Below are positions 36,880-44,514 of a DNA stretch of 64,000 bases, piece by piece. The notes beneath the pieces were generated by a model. It was not told the DNA's origin. It made no database searches and worked only from the letters and a program-made list of their open reading frames with translations. This DNA is from WHUA01 sp963711215 (GTDB lineage Bacteria; Pseudomonadota; Alphaproteobacteria; UBA8366). The stretch covers positions 248,001 through 312,000 of the forward strand of contig CAVQDH010000002.1 of NCBI GenBank assembly GCA_963711215.1. Direction: 5' to 3'. A program made the translations under genes and the position numbers. Within the stretch, counting starts at the first letter, position 1. Every line of letters begins with the position of its first letter.

Positions 36880-37974
36880 ATGGCGAACATCCTGGATCGA
36901 TGGCGGCGCGGCAAGGACAAGGCGCTTGATGCCGGCAGCGGGGCGGCCGGAAAAGCCATTACGCCGGCGACCGACGACCTTTGTCTCGACCCTTACGATA
37001 CGCTGGCGCAAGCCGCGGCGAAGGCGCCGCGCGCCTTGTCCTGGTCGCGCGCCGGCATATTGGATCCGCGCCAATGGCAGGACGCCGCGCGCATCAAGCT
37101 CGCCGAGGTTTCCGGCTACGGCCGCTTCGGCGGCCCGCCGCAGATGCTGCGCCGTGAGGACCGCGGCATCATCAACGGCCTGCGGCATGAAAGCCTCTAC
37201 ATCCGCATCCGGCACGGGCATGACATCCCCGTCCGCGTGGTCCGGCGCGACGAAGAGCCTGCGACGCCGCGCGTCCCGATCATCTGCCTGCAGGGCGACG
37301 GTATCGGCATGCATGTTTCCTGGGGCGAATCGGCGAACACCGCGGAAGCGCAAGCGGTCGCAGCCGGCTTCGATTTCGCCGCCGAGGTGGCCCGGCGCGG
37401 GCATGTCGGGGTCTGTCTCGAGCTGATGGGGGCCGGCGAGCGCCGGCCGAAGGACCTCGGCCGGGCCGGCGCGTCGCTGCGCAGCCTCGCCGTCCACGGC
37501 ATGCTGCTCGGCCACAGCCTGATCGGGCAGCATGCGTCGGACGTTTCGGCGGTGCTCAACTGGATCACCGGCCGCGAGTTCGGCATCGCGGCGGATTGCA
37601 GCCGCGCGGCGGTCATCGGCCACGATCTTGGCGCGGCGGCGGGCTTGCTGGCTGCTGCGCTCGACATGCGGATCGGCACGGTCGCCATGGTCGAGCCGCC
37701 GCAGCGCTTTCGGGATGCGATCAAGCAGCGCTCGATCACCGCCGAGCTGACGATGCCGGGGCTGCTGCGCTGGATGGACCTCGACGACATCGTCTTGCTC
37801 TGCGCGCCCCGTCCGATCGTCGCAGGGCCGGGCCGTGCGGGCTCGACGACCGCGGCCGAGCTGCTTACCGGCGCGCGCGCCTTTTACGACCTGTTCGAGG
37901 CGGGATCTGCATTGACGGCGGCCGACGGGCTGACGCCGCTGTGGCGCTGCCTGGCTTCCCTGTTGGCGGACTAG
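36880..37974 (+). CDS. Alpha/beta hydrolase with a GHD nucleophile elbow
   Basis: This 364-residue protein has a 'PRVPIICLQGDGIGMHVSWG' oxyanion-side strand and a predicted nucleophile elbow 'VIGHDLGAAAG'. The elbow residue is aspartate instead of the usual serine (G-H-S-x-G), as in haloalkane dehalogenases and epoxide hydrolases. The N-terminal ~100 residues are a family-specific extension ('RWRRGKDKALD'). The start is preceded by TATAGT at 36868-36873, only 6 bases upstream, which would allow leaderless transcription. The enzyme may be an esterase relative of the acetyl-xylan-esterase/abhydrolase_7 type; the substrate is unknown. Confidence 0.7.
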   Translation: MANILDRWRRGKDKALDAGSGAAGKAITPATDDLCLDPYDTLAQAAAKAPRALSWSRAGILDPRQWQDAARIKLAEVSGYGRFGGPPQMLRREDRGIINGLRHESLYIRIRHGHDIPVRVVRRDEEPATPRVPIICLQGDGIGMHVSWGESANTAEAQAVAAGFDFAAEVARRGHVGVCLELMGAGERRPKDLGRAGASLRSLAVHGMLLGHSLIGQHASDVSAVLNWITGREFGIAADCSRAAVIGHDLGAAAGLLAAALDMRIGTVAMVEPPQRFRDAIKQRSITAELTMPGLLRWMDLDDIVLLCAPRPIVAGPGRAGSTTAAELLTGARAFYDLFEAGSALTAADGLTPLWRCLASLLAD

Positions 37975-38035
37975 GGCGTGGCCGCCGGATAGGCGAGACG
38001 CCAGGCGCGCTCCGAGCGTCTTAAATAGAAGAAGT

Positions 38036-38160
38036 AATGATCGAGTCAAAAAGGATGATTAATTTGTTAATCTTAAATTAACCATAAGCATTAACAAGTA
38101 GAGAAAAAATAAGTAAAATATTAATCTAGAATTTATTCGAAAAATACGATAATACTATCC
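38036..38160. promoter_or_regulatory. AT-rich promoter region with overlapping palindromes
   Basis: This stretch is strongly AT-rich against a GC-rich background. It holds two overlapping perfect inverted repeats: GATTAA/TTAATC (38058-38073) and GTTAAT/ATTAAC (38067-38083), which cannot form at the same time. It lies 85-110 bases upstream of the PAS-GGDEF-EAL gene and is the likely promoter or operator region. The regulator is unknown. Confidence 0.5.
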
Positions 38161-38167
38161 TGAATAC

Positions 38168-39949
38168 GTGTTGACATCTGGTGGGGTGTGCGTGCGGTAC
38201 GATCCGCGTGCCAAAAACATAGTGGCAGACGATTCGAAAATCATGAAGGCCGCGCTCGCTTGTTCTGGCGACGTCGCCTATTCCTGGGATCTGGTCCGAG
38301 ACAACATCTCCTGGATCGGCAACACCACGGATATGTTTGGGATCAGCACGCCCGATGCGGTGGTCTCCGGCGACGCCTATCATGAGCGCATCAATCCCGA
38401 CGATCTGAAGGCTCGGCTCAAGTTCCTGTCCAAGCACTTCACCACCCGCGAGCCGTTCGACTGCGAATATCGCGTCCGGACGGAAAAGGGCGGCTTCTGT
38501 TGGATCCACGAGCGCGCGGCGGCGGAATTTTCGGAGTCGGGGCAGCCGGTTCGCCTGAACGGCGTGCTGCGCCTGATCACCGGGCGCAAGCAGCACGAGA
38601 TCCTGCTCGAGCAGCGCGCCAACTATGACGAGCTGACCGGGCTCTACAATAAGTCGCGCTTGCGGGAATCGGTCGACCACGCGCTGGCTTACGCGGAGCG
38701 CTATAGCGTCGCGGGCGGGTTCCTGGCCGTCGGCATCGACAAGATGGCGATGATCAACGACGCCTACGGGCGCCAGACGGCGGATTCCGTCATCGTCGGC
38801 GTCGGCCGTCGCCTCGAGGAATGCATGCGGGCGACGGACGTGATCGGGCGGCTTGGCGGCGACACCTTCGGGATCGTTCTCGGCAATGCCGACGAGCTGG
38901 GCATCGCGGCCGCGGCCGAGAAAATTCTCAACATGTTCCGCCAGGAAGCCGTGCAGACCGCGGTCGGCCCGATCCACGTCACGGTCACTATCGGCGGCGC
39001 TGCCTTCCCGGGGCTCATCCAGACGGCGCACGACCTGATGGCGAGCGCCGAGAGCGCCATGTGCGACGCCAAGCGGCTCGGGCGCAACTGCTTCGCTTTC
39101 TTCGAGATGTCGGAGGAGCAGCGCATCCGCCAGCGCGAATACATGCAGATCGGCGAGCAGGTCACGAAGGCGCTGCAGGAAGAGCGCGTCGTCTTCGCCT
39201 ACCAGCCGGTCGTGCTGAGCGGCAACGGCGAAGTCGCCTATTACGAAACTCTGATCCGCATGATCGACGAGAAGGGCGAGATCGTCTCGGCCGGCGCCTT
39301 CGTGCCGGTCGCGGAGCGGCTGGGCCTGATGCGCCAGATCGACCGCTACACGCTGGAGATGGCGATCAAGGATCTGCTCAACGACCCGAACATCACGCTC
39401 GCCCTGAATATCTCGAGCCTCACCGCGAGCGACCGGTCCTGGCTGCGGGCGCTGGTCAGCCACGTGAAGGGCAAGCCGGAAATTGCCAAGCGCCTGATGA
39501 TCGAGATTACCGAGACGGCGGCGCTCGACGATTTCGAGGATTCCGCCCGCTTCGTCGCGGCCGTCCGTGACCTCGGATGCAAGGTTGCGCTGGACGACTT
39601 CGGCTCGGGATACACATCCTTCCGCCATTTGAAGTCGCTCACCGTCGACGTGGTCAAGATCGACGGGTCGTTCGTGATCAACCTCGGCGAAAATCCCGAC
39701 AACCTTCTGTTCATCCGTACGCTGCTCAATCTCGCGGACGGTTTCGGCATCACGACGGTTGCCGAGTGCGTCCAGTCGGAACAGGACGCCATGCTGCTGA
39801 AGGCCGAAGGTGTCGATTATCTGCAGGGGTTCTACTACGGCCGTCCCCAGCTCGGCCGGCCCGGCGGCAAGATGCCGAAGCGCAAGATGGCGGGCAGCTC
39901 GACCCCGCAAAGTGTCGTCGTGGGGGATTCGATCGCGGTCGGCGACTAG
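38168..39949 (+). CDS. PAS-GGDEF-EAL protein, probable c-di-GMP phosphodiesterase
   Basis: This protein of up to 593 residues has a PAS domain (about 35-145, ending 'GRKQ'), a GGDEF domain (about 155-315) and an EAL domain (about 330-580). The GGDEF signature is degenerate (RLGGDTFGIVL: the catalytic glutamate is threonine), so cyclase activity is unlikely. The EAL domain keeps the metal and substrate residues: 'YYETLIRM', 'LNISSL', 'EITETAA', 'DDFGSGYTS', 'VKIDGSFV' and 'YLQGFYYGRP'. It therefore most likely hydrolyses c-di-GMP, perhaps modulated by PAS and GTP binding. The start is uncertain: GTG at 38168 or 38186, or ATG at 38243. A signal sensed by the PAS domain cannot be named. Confidence 0.9.
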   Translation: MLTSGGVCVRYDPRAKNIVADDSKIMKAALACSGDVAYSWDLVRDNISWIGNTTDMFGISTPDAVVSGDAYHERINPDDLKARLKFLSKHFTTREPFDCEYRVRTEKGGFCWIHERAAAEFSESGQPVRLNGVLRLITGRKQHEILLEQRANYDELTGLYNKSRLRESVDHALAYAERYSVAGGFLAVGIDKMAMINDAYGRQTADSVIVGVGRRLEECMRATDVIGRLGGDTFGIVLGNADELGIAAAAEKILNMFRQEAVQTAVGPIHVTVTIGGAAFPGLIQTAHDLMASAESAMCDAKRLGRNCFAFFEMSEEQRIRQREYMQIGEQVTKALQEERVVFAYQPVVLSGNGEVAYYETLIRMIDEKGEIVSAGAFVPVAERLGLMRQIDRYTLEMAIKDLLNDPNITLALNISSLTASDRSWLRALVSHVKGKPEIAKRLMIEITETAALDDFEDSARFVAAVRDLGCKVALDDFGSGYTSFRHLKSLTVDVVKIDGSFVINLGENPDNLLFIRTLLNLADGFGITTVAECVQSEQDAMLLKAEGVDYLQGFYYGRPQLGRPGGKMPKRKMAGSSTPQSVVVGDSIAVGD

Positions 39950-39964
39950 GCTCTAAGCCCTACT

Positions 39965-40549
39965 CTACTTTTTCGCCATGTCATTGAGCTGGCGCTGCAG
40001 CTCGTCCAGCTTGTGCTGCAGGTCGCTGACCTTGTCCTTTTCCGCGGGCTCTTCCTTCGACGGGACGCCGGGCGTCTGCCCTTTCGCCATCGGGGCGAAC
40101 ATCTTCATCGCCTGCTCGAAGATCGCCATATTCTGCTTGCCGAGGTCTTCCAGCGTGCCGAAGGGGAACATCCCGCCCATCGTCTCCTTCATATAGGCCT
40201 GCATGCGCTCGCGGTTCTCGGAGAACAGCTCCATCGTGTGCTCGAGATAGCGCGGCAGCAGCATCCGCTGCATGCTGTCGCCATAGAAGCTGATGATCTG
40301 GCGCAGGAAGCTGATCGGCAGCAGGTTGTCGCCCTTGCCTTCTTCCTCGACGATGATCTGGGTCAGGACCGACCGGGTGATGTCCTCGCCGGTCTTGGCG
40401 TCGTAGACGACGAACTCGACGCCGTCCTTGACCATCTGGCACAGGTGGTCGAGCGTCACGTAACTGCTTGTCGCCGTATTATAAAGCCGCCGATTGGCGT
40501 ATTTCTTGATCGTGACGGGAGTGCTTCCCTGTTCGTTCTTGGCTGCCAT
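39965..40549 (-). CDS. phaR: Polyhydroxyalkanoate synthesis repressor PhaR
   Basis: This 194-residue DNA-binding repressor has the N-terminal PHB/PHA accumulation regulator domain: 'IKKYANRRLYNTATSSYVTL', followed by 'DAKTGEDITRSVLTQIIVEEE' in part. The middle contains 'LPISFLRQIISFYGDSMQ', and the C-terminus has a short coiled coil (LQHKLDELQRQLNDM). PhaR binds PHB granules and DNA and represses phasin and its own gene until granules form. It is divergent from a PHA-related operon. An ATG three codons earlier (40558) is an alternative start. Confidence 0.96.
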   Translation of the reverse strand: MAAKNEQGSTPVTIKKYANRRLYNTATSSYVTLDHLCQMVKDGVEFVVYDAKTGEDITRSVLTQIIVEEEGKGDNLLPISFLRQIISFYGDSMQRMLLPRYLEHTMELFSENRERMQAYMKETMGGMFPFGTLEDLGKQNMAIFEQAMKMFAPMAKGQTPGVPSKEEPAEKDKVSDLQHKLDELQRQLNDMAKK

Positions 40550-40610
40550 GGCGACCATCCCGCGTTGAGCCGCCCTTGCGACGGCGCCGTCTGTACGATG
40601 ATTCCATATC

Positions 40611-40672
40611 GCAGCGCAGGATACAAAAGGTTAAGATTACAGCGGTTTTGCGAAATTAATTGCCGCAGCGCA
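40611..40672. repeat. Direct repeat GCAGCGCA in the phaR divergent region
   Basis: The octamer GCAGCGCA occurs at 40611-40618 and again at 40665-40672 on the same strand, inside the 174-base divergent gap between phaR and the small PHA-associated gene. GC-containing TGCA-like sites are typical PhaR targets, so these may be operators; this is an inference. Confidence 0.3.
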
Positions 40673-40711
40673 AAGAAGGGGCACTATCTGGCAAAGCGGG
40701 GGACCACAGCC

Positions 40712-40717
40712 TATAGT
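40712..40717 (+). promoter_or_regulatory. Putative -10 element placed for leaderless transcription
   Basis: TATAGT lies six bases before the ATG at 40724, with a poor -35-like CTGGCA 18 bases upstream. The segment TATAGTGCCG is nearly the same as that before the hydrolase gene at 36880. No ribosome-binding sequence is visible, which fits leaderless translation. Confidence 0.4.
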
Positions 40718-40723
40718 GCCGGC

Positions 40724-41170
40724 ATGGCCGAACCGCCCGATCTGCAAGAGCTGGCTAAGCGCTATCTGGACCTGTGGCAGGACCAGCTGCGCGCCATGGC
40801 GGCGGACCCGGAAATGATGGCCTCGGTCGGCCGAATGCTCGCGGCCGCGGCAGGACCGCAAGGGCGGCCGGCCGCAGGGGGGGCATCGGCGGCGGCGAAT
40901 CCGTTTGCGTGGTGGCCCATGCCCGGCGCGACGCCATCCATGCCCCTGACGGGAGGAGCGACGCCTTTTGACACCGTCTTCGCCGCAAGCCGCACGCACG
41001 CCGAGGCTCGGTCCGAGGCCGCTGCCGCTGCACCTGATGGCCGCGGCGATGAGCTACGCGAGCTCGAACGCCGCCTTGCCGCTCTTGAGAAACGGCTTGC
41101 TTCGGTGGAGCCCGGGTCTCGGCAAAGACGCGGAAGCGCTCCGGGCAAGTCTCGCAAAGGCAAACGCTGA
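40724..41170 (+). CDS. Small PHA-synthase-associated coiled-coil protein
   Basis: This 148-residue protein has an amphipathic N-terminal helix 'LQELAKRYLDLWQDQLRAMA', a low-complexity Ala/Gly/Pro middle, and a coiled coil 'ELRELERRLAALEKRLASVE' before a basic tail. The layout recalls accessory subunits such as PhaE of class III PHA synthases, but I see no decisive motif. Its last ~203 bases overlap out of frame with the longest reading of the phaC-like gene; the coiled coil argues that this frame is genuinely coding. No ribosome-binding site is clear; see the TATAGT at 40712. Confidence 0.6.
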   Translation: MAEPPDLQELAKRYLDLWQDQLRAMAADPEMMASVGRMLAAAAGPQGRPAAGGASAAANPFAWWPMPGATPSMPLTGGATPFDTVFAASRTHAEARSEAAAAAPDGRGDELRELERRLAALEKRLASVEPGSRQRRGSAPGKSRKGKR

Positions 41171-42212
41171 GGCGCTGACCGCGGCGGTCGAGCAGGAAGG
41201 CCGCCGGCGGCTCGACGCCTTCCTGACCGGCGTCGAGCGCTACCGCCGCCATCCCTATTGCCGCGATCTGACGGAGCCGCCGGCCGTCTGGGCATCGGGC
41301 ACGACGTCGCTCTACGACTACGGTCATGTCGGCACCGGCCGCGCGCCGGTCCCGATCCTGCTCGTCCCGTCGCTGGTCAACCGCGCCTACATCCTCGACC
41401 TCTCGTCCCGCCGCAGCTTTGCGCGCTGGCTTTCCGCGAGCGGCTTCTGGCCGTTCCTCATCGATTGGGGCGCGCCCGGGGCGGCCGAGCGGCCGTTCAC
41501 CTTGACCGACTACGTGACCCGCCGGCTCGAACCGGCCCTGGATGCCGTGTTGAGCCTGAGCGGCGCGCGCCCGGTGCTGCTCGGCTATTGCATGGGCGGG
41601 CTGCTCGCCGTCGCGCTGGCGCAGCGGCGGAGCGAGCTGCTGCGGGCGCTCGCGCTGCTGGCGACGCCCTGGGATTTCCACGCCAGCCGTCCGGGCCAGG
41701 CGATGAGCCTTGCGGCCGTCGCCCTGGCGATGGACTGGCTGATGACGGCCATGGGCGAACTGCCCGTCGATATCATCCAGGCGCTGTTCGCCGGCCTGGA
41801 CCCGGTGCTCGCCGAACGGAAATTCTCCGCCTTCGCCGCCTTGGAGCCGGACTCGGAGATGGCGCAGGATTTCGTCGCCCTCGAGGACTGGCTGAACGAC
41901 GGGGTGCCGCTGTCCGCGCCGGTGGCGCGCGAATGCCTTTCCGAATGGTATGGCGCCAACACGCCGGCGCTCGGCCGCTGGCGGATCGGTGGAGAGACCG
42001 TGGACCCGGCGGCGGTCAATCTGCCCTCGCTCGTCGTGATCCCGGCGCACGACCGGATCGTGCCGCCGGAATCCGCCGAAGCGCTGGGGCAGCGATTGCC
42101 GGATGCCACGGTCATGCGGCCCAATGTCGGGCATATCGGCATGATGGTCAGTCGCGGCGTGGAGACTGTCCTATGGCCGCAGATCGCCGCGTGGCTTCGC
42201 GTCGCAAGCTGA
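40968..42212 (+). CDS. PhaC-like alpha/beta hydrolase (short polyhydroxyalkanoate synthase family)
   Basis: This 414-residue protein belongs to the PHA synthase group of alpha/beta hydrolases. The nucleophile elbow is 'LLGYCMGGLL' with cysteine at about residue 208, as in PHA synthases (G-x-C-x-G). The probable acid is in 'VVIPAHDRIVPP' and the base in 'NVGHIGMMVS'. 'RHPYCRDLTEPPAVW' and 'LLVPSLVNRAYILDL' are family segments. At about 400 residues it lacks the long N-terminal region of class I enzymes and is near class III in size. The start could be 40968 or ATG 41037; both overlap the upstream gene in another frame. It lies upstream of phaA and phaB. Confidence 0.8.
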   Translation: MTPSSPQAARTPRLGPRPLPLHLMAAAMSYASSNAALPLLRNGLLRWSPGLGKDAEALRASLAKANAEALTAAVEQEGRRRLDAFLTGVERYRRHPYCRDLTEPPAVWASGTTSLYDYGHVGTGRAPVPILLVPSLVNRAYILDLSSRRSFARWLSASGFWPFLIDWGAPGAAERPFTLTDYVTRRLEPALDAVLSLSGARPVLLGYCMGGLLAVALAQRRSELLRALALLATPWDFHASRPGQAMSLAAVALAMDWLMTAMGELPVDIIQALFAGLDPVLAERKFSAFAALEPDSEMAQDFVALEDWLNDGVPLSAPVARECLSEWYGANTPALGRWRIGGETVDPAAVNLPSLVVIPAHDRIVPPESAEALGQRLPDATVMRPNVGHIGMMVSRGVETVLWPQIAAWLRVAS

Positions 42213-42413
42213 GCCGCTCATCCCGCGCGACAAATGATCGCCGGCGGTTTATCATCACCGAGGTGAGGCCGGTTGTTTTTCGAGACGCGCCAAGCCATAT
42301 AAATTTGCTATTGTACACAGCAGGATAGCCGCGCCTGCCGAGGGCCTACGGGGTGACCACAGGACGGCCCATGCGCCCGGGATATCTTCGTCAGTGATAG
42401 GGAGTGCCAATCG

Positions 42414-43589
42414 ATGTCGGATGTTGTAATCGCAAGTGCCGTTCGAACGGCCGTCGGCGCGTTCGGTGGGGGATTGAGTTCCGTACCTGCGTCCTACCTA
42501 GGATCTGTCGCCATCCGCGAGGCGATCAAGCGCGCCAAGGTCGAAGGCGGTGACGTCGACGAGGCGATCATGGGCCAGATCCTCACCGCCGGCGCGGGGC
42601 AGAACCCGGCGCGCCAGGCGGCGGTGGAAGCGGGCATTCCGGTCGAGAAGACAGCCATTCAGATCAATCAGCTCTGCGGCTCGGGCCTGCGCTCGGTGGC
42701 GCTGGGCTTCCAGGCGATCCAGGTCGGCGACGCGTCGATCGTCGTTGCCGGCGGGCAGGAGAGCATGAGCCAGGCGCCGCACTGCGCCAACCTGCGGAAC
42801 GGCCAGAAGATGGGCGACCTGCAGTTCATCGACACGATGATCCGCGACGGCTTGTGGGACGCCTTCAACGGCTATCACATGGGCAATACGGCCGAGAATG
42901 TCGCCCAGAAATGGCAGATCACGCGCGAGCAGCAGGACGCCTTCGCCGCGGCGAGCCAGCAGAAGGCCGGCAAGGCGATGGCCGAGGGCCGCTTCAAGGA
43001 CGAGATCGTGCCGGTCACGATCAAAAGCCGGCGCGGCGAGACGGTCATCGACACCGACGAATACCCGAAGCCGGATACGACGGCGGAAAAGCTGGCAGCG
43101 CTCCGGCCGGCCTTTGCCAAGGACGGCACGGTTACGGCGGGCAATGCGTCGGGCATCAATGACGGCGCCGCCGCGACCGTCCTGATGACCGCCAAGGAAG
43201 CGGCCCGGCGCGGCATCACGCCGCTGGCGCGCATCGTCTCCTGGGCCACCGCGGGCGTCGATCCGGCGATCATGGGCACGGGCCCGATCCCGGCCAGCCG
43301 CCGCGCGCTCGAGAAGGCGGGCTGGACGGTCGACGATCTCGACCTGATCGAGGCGAACGAGGCCTTCGCGGCCCAGGCCTGCGCCGTGAACAAGGACCTG
43401 CACTGGGATACCAGCAAGGTGAACGTCAACGGCGGGGCGATCGCGCTCGGTCACCCGATCGGGGCGTCCGGCACGCGCGTGTTCGTCACCCTGCTGCACG
43501 AGATGATCCGGCGCGACGCCAAGAAGGGCTTGGCGACGCTTTGCATCGGCGGCGGCATGGGTATCGCCATGTGTGTCGCGCGCGACTGA
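42414..43589 (+). CDS. phaA: Acetyl-CoA acetyltransferase (beta-ketothiolase)
   Basis: This 391-residue thiolase condenses two acetyl-CoA molecules to acetoacetyl-CoA, the first step of PHB synthesis. The acylation cysteine is in 'INQLCGSGLRSVALG' (about residue 88), the catalytic histidine in 'NVNGGAIALGHPIGASG' (about residues 341-357) and the second cysteine in 'LCIGGGMG'. Length is typical. GGGAG lies upstream of the ATG. It is separated from phaB by 190 bases containing an FNR-like site, so the two may be transcribed separately. Confidence 0.97.
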   Translation: MSDVVIASAVRTAVGAFGGGLSSVPASYLGSVAIREAIKRAKVEGGDVDEAIMGQILTAGAGQNPARQAAVEAGIPVEKTAIQINQLCGSGLRSVALGFQAIQVGDASIVVAGGQESMSQAPHCANLRNGQKMGDLQFIDTMIRDGLWDAFNGYHMGNTAENVAQKWQITREQQDAFAAASQQKAGKAMAEGRFKDEIVPVTIKSRRGETVIDTDEYPKPDTTAEKLAALRPAFAKDGTVTAGNASGINDGAAATVLMTAKEAARRGITPLARIVSWATAGVDPAIMGTGPIPASRRALEKAGWTVDDLDLIEANEAFAAQACAVNKDLHWDTSKVNVNGGAIALGHPIGASGTRVFVTLLHEMIRRDAKKGLATLCIGGGMGIAMCVARD

Positions 43590-43661
43590 CACGAGACCGG
43601 CCGCAAGACGCCCGGGTCCGGCAGCACGGGACCCGGCGGGCGCGGCCGGCCCTGTCGCCCG

Positions 43662-43675
43662 TTGATTCAGGTCAA
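43662..43675. promoter_or_regulatory. FNR/FixK-like site upstream of phaB
   Basis: TTGATTCAGGTCAA matches the TTGAT-N4-ATCAA consensus with one difference (GTCAA in the right half), a variant common in alphaproteobacterial anaeroboxes. It lies 104 bases before phaB. A TATAGT at 43705-43710 could be the -10, but the spacing (29 bases) is longer than in classical class II sites. Confidence 0.55.
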
Positions 43676-43779
43676 GGCGTCGCCGGCCCCGATAGGGGCA
43701 TCGATATAGTACCAATGCCGGCAACGAAGCTGACCCAAGATGCGGGTATAGTGAAAAGGGTAGTCTAGGGAGTACGGTT

Positions 43780-44505
43780 ATGACACGTGTGGCGCTGGTC
43801 ACGGGCGGAACGCGCGGCATAGGCGAAGCCATCTCGATCGCGCTCAAGGACGCCGGCATGAAGGTCGCTGCCAGCTACGCGGGCAACGATGCCGCCGCTG
43901 CAGCCTTCAAGAGCAAGACCGGCATTGCCGTCTATAAGTTCGACGTCTGCAATTTCGACGCCTGCAAGGCGGCGATCGGGCAGGTCGAAGCCGATCTCGG
44001 GCCGGTCGATGTCCTGGTCAACAACGCGGGTATAACCCGCGACGCGGCCTTTCACCGCATGACCCCCGATCAATGGCACGACGTCATCCGCACCGACCTC
44101 GACAGCCTGTTCAACGTGACGCGCAACGTCTACGAGGGCATGCGGAACCGGGGATTCGGCCGGATCGTCAACATCACCTCGATCAACGGCCAGAAGGGCC
44201 AGTTCGGCCAGTGCAATTACTCGGCGGCGAAGGCGGGCATGATCGGCTTCACCAAGGCGCTGGCCCAGGAAGGCGCGGCGAAGGGCGTCACCGTCAACTG
44301 CATCGCGCCGGGCTATATCGCCACCGAGATGGTGCGCGCGGTACCGGAAGAGGTGCTGAACAGCAAGATCATCCCGCAGATCCCCGTCGGGCGCCTCGGC
44401 GATCCGGCGGAAGTGGCGCGCTGCGTCCTCTTCCTCGCCTGCGACGAAGCAGGCTTCATCACCGGTTCGACCCTGACCGCGAACGGCGGCCAGTACATCA
44501 CCTGA
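43780..44505 (+). CDS. phaB: Acetoacetyl-CoA reductase
   Basis: This 241-residue short-chain dehydrogenase reduces acetoacetyl-CoA to (R)-3-hydroxybutyryl-CoA with NADPH. 'VTGGTRGIGEAISI' is the cofactor loop, 'NNAGITRDAAFHRM' the NNAG motif, and the catalytic triad lies in 'NITSINGQKGQFGQCNYSAA' (Ser and Tyr) with lysine following. 'GYIATEMVRAVPEEVL' is typical of PhaB. It is the last gene of the PHB locus; GGGAG is 8-12 bases upstream of the ATG. The aldo/keto reductase gene converges on it. Confidence 0.97.
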   Translation: MTRVALVTGGTRGIGEAISIALKDAGMKVAASYAGNDAAAAAFKSKTGIAVYKFDVCNFDACKAAIGQVEADLGPVDVLVNNAGITRDAAFHRMTPDQWHDVIRTDLDSLFNVTRNVYEGMRNRGFGRIVNITSINGQKGQFGQCNYSAAKAGMIGFTKALAQEGAAKGVTVNCIAPGYIATEMVRAVPEEVLNSKIIPQIPVGRLGDPAEVARCVLFLACDEAGFITGSTLTANGGQYIT

Positions 44506-44514
44506 CGGCCGCGG

